NCBI GenBank assembly: GCA_002450895.1
Contig: DKAR01000012.1
Coordinates: 511-12,339 of the forward strand
DNA length: 11,829 nt
Source of the DNA: Proteobacteria bacterium UBA6921
GTDB taxonomy: Bacteria; Pseudomonadota; Gammaproteobacteria; SG8-11
Direction of reading: 5' to 3'
In this document: positions 8,336 to 11,829 of the stretch, piece by piece
How the letters are laid out: every line of letters starts with the position of its first letter
Numbering within the stretch: position 1 is the stretch's first letter
Notes under the pieces: model-generated
Told to the model about the DNA's origin: nothing
Seen by the model: only the letters and a program-made list of their open reading frames with translations
Databases searched by the model: none
Made by a program: the position numbers and the translations under genes

Positions 8336-8343
8336 TAACCCAA

Positions 8344-10596
8344 GTGAAAAAAAGAAGCCTGAAGCTGACGATTGCAGTCATCGCCTCCTTAATTGCAGTG
8401 TCCGCGCCGCTGCATGCAGCAACGGAGTCGAGCACTACAACGAAGAAATCTGCCACAACAAAAACACCGGCAAAAAAGACATCCAAAACCAGCACGAAGG
8501 AAGTCAAAACGCCGCCACCAGCACCGGAAGAAGTTCCGCCGCCGCCACCACCACCGCCGCCTGTTACGACGGCGCCGGAGCCGGCGCCCGCGGCCCTGGC
8601 GACCGGCGATGCGGCCGTTGATGATCTGCTGCGCATTCTCGATGAAGAATCCGCCGCTGCAACCAAGACAAAACTGAACATAGACTTCGTGCCCGGCATG
8701 ATCACGGTGTTGCATCGCCGCGACTTGTTGGCGAAAGGCGTACGGAACGTCTACGAAGCCCTCGCACTTGTGCCAGGAATCGAGTTGTCGATGACAGCGG
8801 AGGGACAACCGCAATTTCTCGTGCGCGGCATCGGAAAAACGTTTGCGTCGACAAAGATCAAATTCCTGCTCAATGGCATTGACGTTAATACGACGGTGGG
8901 TCCCCAGATCGGCGTGCACACCATTCCGATCGAACAGATCGATCGCATTGAGGTGGTGCGCGGCCCGGGCTCTGCGATTTACGGCGAGTACGCGCTCGCC
9001 GGCGTGGTTGATATCAAGACGCGTGAAGATACCAAGGGTGCGTACGCGCGCATCGGTGACGTCGCGGGTTATGCCGTGGGCGGGACCTACGCCAACGCGC
9101 CGCCCGGCGAAAAGTACAACTACAGTCTGATCGTCGGGAAGGGAAAAACCGATGGCGGTGATGTGAAAACCGGTAAAGATCGTTTGGGCAGCGCGCCGCC
9201 TGCGCTCGCGAACCTGTCGAATGCGCCGGGAAAAAGCAATGAACGCGAAAATATGCAGGATGTGCTGTTCAAGTTTAAATACGACCAGACAGAGTTTGTC
9301 GCGCAGCACGTCAAAACCGAATTTGGAGATCACTTCGGGGTGAACAACGTCTTGCCTGAAGACTCCGATCAGGTCGTGCGCAGCTGGACGGTCAATAGCG
9401 CCAAAATCTCTGTCCCGTGGATGCTGGAAAACGACACGCGACTGGAAGTAGGTCTCGACTGGATGAATTTCGTCGGCGACACGTCCGGTCAGATGGTCAT
9501 GCCGGCGGGATATGCCTCCTTTGGAACCACTGGCGCGCTGGGTGGCCCGCATTACGAAGAAACACGGACCACGGTTCACGTTGCACTGGATGTTCCCGCG
9601 CAAGATCACCACAAGCTGATCGGCGGCTTCGAAGCGGCTTACGTCGAGCAGGGCGACTCCTGGAATGAACGTAACTTCGATCCGGATTTGTTGGGGCCGC
9701 CGCCGCAGCCCGGTGCACAGGTGCCGTACCAAAAATATACCGGAACTGAAAACTGGATCGAAGAAGGCCTTACGCGCCGGATCCTGAGTGTCTATGCGCA
9801 GGATCAATACGATGGTTTTGGAGCGTTGACGCTGACGGCAGGAATTCGCATCGATCGATACAGTGACATCGGCAACTCATTCTCACCACGTTTTGCGGCG
9901 GTTTATCAGGTATCACGTGGGCAAACGCTCAAATTCCAGTACTCGGACTCGTTCCGGCCACCGTCGTTTCTCGAGATGTACTCAAAGAACAATCCCATCG
10001 TCGAGGGCAATCCGGATATCAATCCCGAGCGCATGCACACTTATGAATTTGGCTACATCTACAACGACGGCGGCCGGGTTTTCCGCGCGACGTCGTTCGT
10101 CTCGGAGCTGCATGATGTCATTGTGGTGAATTCCACGACGCGGCGTTACGAAAACGGCGGCGAGGCCAATTTCCGCGGGCTGGAATTCGAGTTTGTCGTT
10201 CCGCTGATTCAGCGTCTGAAACTGGATGGAAACATTTCACTGCTGGACAGCGAAAGCACCAATGTTGCGAACCCAAACTCCGGTACGGCCCAGTCGCTCG
10301 CAAATCTCGGTGTGCTGTACCAGATATTGAACGATCAGTTCTTGAATGTTCAGTACCGATGGGTGGGCTCGCGTTCGCGCAGCGCAGGCGATACGCGTGA
10401 CAATCTCGATCCGTACCAGACCGTGGATCTGACCTATAGCGCAACGGGAGTCAAATGGCCCGGTCTGACGTTGCGGGGCGGCATAAAGAACATTTTCGAC
10501 GCTGACGTGAAGTATCCGGCGCCGGCGAATACTTACCCTGATGATTATCCACGGCCCGGACGGCAGTGGTGGGTCAGCGCGGAATACGCGTTTTAG
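8344..10596 (+). CDS. TonB-dependent outer-membrane receptor with proline-rich N-terminal extension
   Basis: This 750-residue outer-membrane beta-barrel has a plug domain. Residues 1-25 are a Sec signal peptide: a basic start (KKRSLK), a hydrophobic core, and cleavage probably after LHA (23-25). Residues 26-55 are rich in Lys and Thr, and 57-82 are rich in proline with nine consecutive prolines at 65-73. The segment at ~89-125 (VDDLLRILDEE, then ATKTKLNIDFVPGMITVL) leads into the plug at ~112-227, with ALALVPGIEL (140-149), FLVRGIG (158-164), LLNGIDV (175-181) and the hallmark IDRIEVVRGPGSAIYGEYALAG (199-220). The rest is barrel; FRPPSFLEMYS is a conserved internal motif, and the chain ends in Phe as expected for BAM recognition. 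I see no typical TonB box. The ligand is unknown. The YfiR-like and HAMP-sensor genes follow within 10 bp and with an 8-bp overlap, which suggests a sensory rather than purely nutritional role. Confidence 0.93.
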   Translation: MKKRSLKLTIAVIASLIAVSAPLHAATESSTTTKKSATTKTPAKKTSKTSTKEVKTPPPAPEEVPPPPPPPPPVTTAPEPAPAALATGDAAVDDLLRILDEESAAATKTKLNIDFVPGMITVLHRRDLLAKGVRNVYEALALVPGIELSMTAEGQPQFLVRGIGKTFASTKIKFLLNGIDVNTTVGPQIGVHTIPIEQIDRIEVVRGPGSAIYGEYALAGVVDIKTREDTKGAYARIGDVAGYAVGGTYANAPPGEKYNYSLIVGKGKTDGGDVKTGKDRLGSAPPALANLSNAPGKSNERENMQDVLFKFKYDQTEFVAQHVKTEFGDHFGVNNVLPEDSDQVVRSWTVNSAKISVPWMLENDTRLEVGLDWMNFVGDTSGQMVMPAGYASFGTTGALGGPHYEETRTTVHVALDVPAQDHHKLIGGFEAAYVEQGDSWNERNFDPDLLGPPPQPGAQVPYQKYTGTENWIEEGLTRRILSVYAQDQYDGFGALTLTAGIRIDRYSDIGNSFSPRFAAVYQVSRGQTLKFQYSDSFRPPSFLEMYSKNNPIVEGNPDINPERMHTYEFGYIYNDGGRVFRATSFVSELHDVIVVNSTTRRYENGGEANFRGLEFEFVVPLIQRLKLDGNISLLDSESTNVANPNSGTAQSLANLGVLYQILNDQFLNVQYRWVGSRSRSAGDTRDNLDPYQTVDLTYSATGVKWPGLTLRGGIKNIFDADVKYPAPANTYPDDYPRPGRQWWVSAEYAF

Positions 10597-10606
10597 TGGT
10601 GGAGCG

Positions 10607-11194
10607 ATGACCGCTGTGAGTAGCGCGGTGATGTCAAGCGTGCTTCGGCAGGCGTTGTGCCTGCTGCTGCTCACGCTTGTCGCGATTCCAGTGGTGTACG
10701 GGAGCGAGCTGGACGAGCGCCGCACGCGAATTTCCCTGGAAATCTTTCCGCGCATTGTCGCGGTGGACCAGGAGCTGCGCGACAAGTTGTCGGAAGACGC
10801 AAAGGTGCGTTTGGTTGTTGTGTACAGCAAAGATGCCGTCGCTGCGCATCGGGTTGTCGATTCGTTGCAGGCGACGGTGAAGAACATTGGAGGACGTGAG
10901 GTCGAAGTGGTTTCACAAAGCATGGAAAGTGTCAGCCGTAGCGGTGTCTCGCGACCATCGGCGCTGTTTTTGGCCGAACAAATCGTTGACGCTGAGTTCG
11001 GCAAGTTGCTGCAACAGGCCGTGGTCAATCACGTGCTGTTGTTTTCGCCATTTGCAGGAGATGTAGAGCGTGGCGCGACGGTGGGCATCGCGATCAGTGC
11101 CCGGATACTTCCCTATTTCAATGTGCAGATGCTGAATCGATCGAAGATCAGCGTGAATGAGAAGCTGTTAAGCATATCGCAACGCTATGAATAA
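10607..11194 (+). CDS. Secreted YfiR-like (DUF4154-type) periplasmic protein
   Basis: This 195-residue protein has a signal peptide at ~1-32 (hydrophobic core LCLLLLTLVAIPVV at 17-30, cleavage near VYG/SEL) and a ~163-residue mature domain. That domain reads as alternating strands and helices, such as VRLVVVYS (67-74), VVNHVLLFSPF (139-149) and VGIAISARILPYFNVQML (159-176). The last segment resembles the C-terminal part of YfiR-family proteins, periplasmic repressors or sensors of membrane signalling enzymes. There is no lipobox, and the mature part has no cysteine. I prefer ATG 10607 because it leaves a compact signal peptide and follows GGTGG (10598-10602). An in-frame ATG at 10541 would overlap the receptor gene and put 22 polar residues before the signal. 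GTG 10616 or ATG 10631 are also possible. The gene starts 10 bp after the receptor stop and overlaps the next gene by 8 bp. Assignment to YfiR is by resemblance only. Confidence 0.65.
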   Translation: MTAVSSAVMSSVLRQALCLLLLTLVAIPVVYGSELDERRTRISLEIFPRIVAVDQELRDKLSEDAKVRLVVVYSKDAVAAHRVVDSLQATVKNIGGREVEVVSQSMESVSRSGVSRPSALFLAEQIVDAEFGKLLQQAVVNHVLLFSPFAGDVERGATVGIAISARILPYFNVQMLNRSKISVNEKLLSISQRYE

Positions 11195-11829
11195 CATCCT
11201 GCAACGACTGGTGACGCGAATCTCGATGGCCTTTGTCCTGCTGGCCGCGCTGATTGCTGCTGCCGTCTGGTATTACTGGTCGTTCGGGATTGTGCCGCTC
11301 GTGTCGTCGAGCGAACAGACCAAGGCGGATCTGCTGGTTTCGCACTACACGGAGCTCCTCCAGGACGTCGCCGAAGCCGGCATTCAGGAGGACATCGACA
11401 GCATCCTGAGTCAGATGATTCTGCTGACCGATCCAAAAACAAACGAACCCATGATTCGCAGCCTCAGTGTCGATCTGTTCAACGGTATTCGCATCACGAA
11501 GGAAAACAGTGCCGCGATCGATCGCAGTGAGTCCTTCAATGTCGAAACAGCGATCTTTTCACGTCGTTCAAACACAATGCTCGGAACGCTCCGGCTGGTT
11601 TACAACGGCGAATTCTTCCACCAGCTTCTCGCGGATGCGCGTGAGCGAATGCTCGTTGCCCTTGGTGTTCTGTTCGTGCTGTCACTCGTGATTCAGCGCT
11701 TTGTGTCGCGCCTGATCGCGCCCCTCGAGCGCCTGGCGAATAATCTGCGTGAAATCGACGCTCAACGCATGCCGACCCTGGTGGCGCTGGACGAAAAATC
11801 CAGTGCGGAAATTCTGCAAGTCTGGCGTG
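11187..11829 (+). CDS. Two-TM HAMP sensor protein (histidine kinase or diguanylate cyclase), 3' truncated by window edge
   Basis: The visible 214 residues have an inner-membrane sensor layout. TM1 is at ~13-31, a periplasmic domain at ~32-153, TM2 at ~154-171, and the start of a HAMP domain at ~172-214 (RLIAPLERLANNLREID at 175-191 has the typical Pro and heptad pattern). The periplasmic part (for example LLGTLRL-like MLGTLRL at 131-137, before a helix leading into TM2) looks like a Cache/PAS-type input domain, not firmly assignable. ATG 11187 overlaps the preceding gene by 8 bp, which implies translational coupling. The output domain lies beyond the window: histidine kinase and GGDEF are both plausible. 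By analogy with YfiR-YfiN, the YfiR-like protein would control this sensor from the periplasm. Confidence 0.8.
   Translation, partial: MNNILQRLVTRISMAFVLLAALIAAAVWYYWSFGIVPLVSSSEQTKADLLVSHYTELLQDVAEAGIQEDIDSILSQMILLTDPKTNEPMIRSLSVDLFNGIRITKENSAAIDRSESFNVETAIFSRRSNTMLGTLRLVYNGEFFHQLLADARERMLVALGVLFVLSLVIQRFVSRLIAPLERLANNLREIDAQRMPTLVALDEKSSAEILQVWR

Larger units (their letters stand above)
8186..8343 (+). promoter_or_regulatory. Structured 5' leader of the TonB-dependent receptor gene (candidate)
   Basis: This 158-bp non-coding gap holds several nested inverted repeats. TATCGTCTT (8236-8244) is exactly complementary to AAGACGATA (8291-8299) and encloses the terminator-like hairpin at 8256-8273. 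Directly adjacent, GGGTCCGC (8300-8307) pairs with GCGGTCCC (8311-8318) around the loop GTC, with one T-T mismatch. After that, CCA (8324-8326) can pair with TGG (8331-8333) and partly mask the Shine-Dalgarno GGGG at 8332-8335. I could not match it to a known riboswitch consensus (cobalamin, c-di-GMP-I/II, fluoride). No convincing sigma-70 promoter is visible. The layout could be a regulatory RNA, or a terminator beside unrelated repeats. Confidence 0.35.

Noticed and set aside
8293..8341. Fluoride (crcB) or cobalamin riboswitch in the receptor leader
   Set aside because: Fragments resemble them (GACGATAGGG, CACTGATGG, CGGTCCCGC). The fluoride GAUG motif and P2 are absent, and the cobalamin core and length are missing.
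8389..9807. A 472-codon open frame on the minus strand inside the receptor gene
   Set aside because: It is antisense to a clear TonB-dependent receptor. Its Arg/Cys/Gly-rich stretches are the complement of the proline and alanine codons.

Overview
The window looks like chromosomal DNA of a Gram-negative bacterium, most likely a proteobacterium (beta or gamma by general feel; no taxonomic marker is present). Evidence for this is the TonB-dependent outer-membrane receptor with a classical signal peptide, an HD-GYP cyclic-di-GMP phosphodiesterase, a two-TM HAMP sensor, GC-rich composition and a mix of ATG and GTG starts. I see no tRNA, rRNA, CRISPR array, transposase, integrase or att site.

Region A (1-6393) is an alpha-glucan / glycogen block. 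It holds the C-terminal bulk of a GH57 glycoside hydrolase, whose 5' end lies outside the window, then malQ (GH77 4-alpha-glucanotransferase) on the same strand, then a small GNAT acetyltransferase. A convergent glgP (GT35 alpha-glucan phosphorylase with the N-terminal DUF3417 domain) lies on the minus strand. Together GlgP (phosphorolysis to glucose-1-phosphate), MalQ (recycling of short maltodextrins) and the GH57 enzyme (alpha-glucan cleavage or transfer) form a glycogen/maltodextrin turnover set. The acetyltransferase seems unrelated.

Region B (6394-8185) starts with a 157-bp divergent intergenic region containing a near-palindrome. It is followed by a GTG-started GAF + HD-GYP protein with intact HD and GYP motifs, an extra ~110-residue segment inside the catalytic domain, and a Tyr at a position that is Glu in the trinuclear-metal members.

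Region C (8186-11829) starts with a 158-bp leader containing a terminator-like hairpin, a 9-bp inverted repeat that encloses it, and a second hairpin just before the ribosome-binding site. Three tightly packed genes follow: a TonB-dependent receptor with an unusual Lys/Thr-rich and proline-rich N-terminal extension, a small secreted YfiR-like (DUF4154-type) protein, and a two-TM HAMP sensor cut by the window end. The last two overlap by 8 bp. The order outer-membrane protein, periplasmic YfiR-like protein, inner-membrane HAMP sensor recalls the YfiB-YfiR-YfiN (TpbB) logic, with a TonB-dependent receptor in place of the YfiB lipoprotein. It is the best candidate here for an under-described trans-envelope signalling system. 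Its link to the upstream HD-GYP enzyme (c-di-GMP) is suggestive but inferred.
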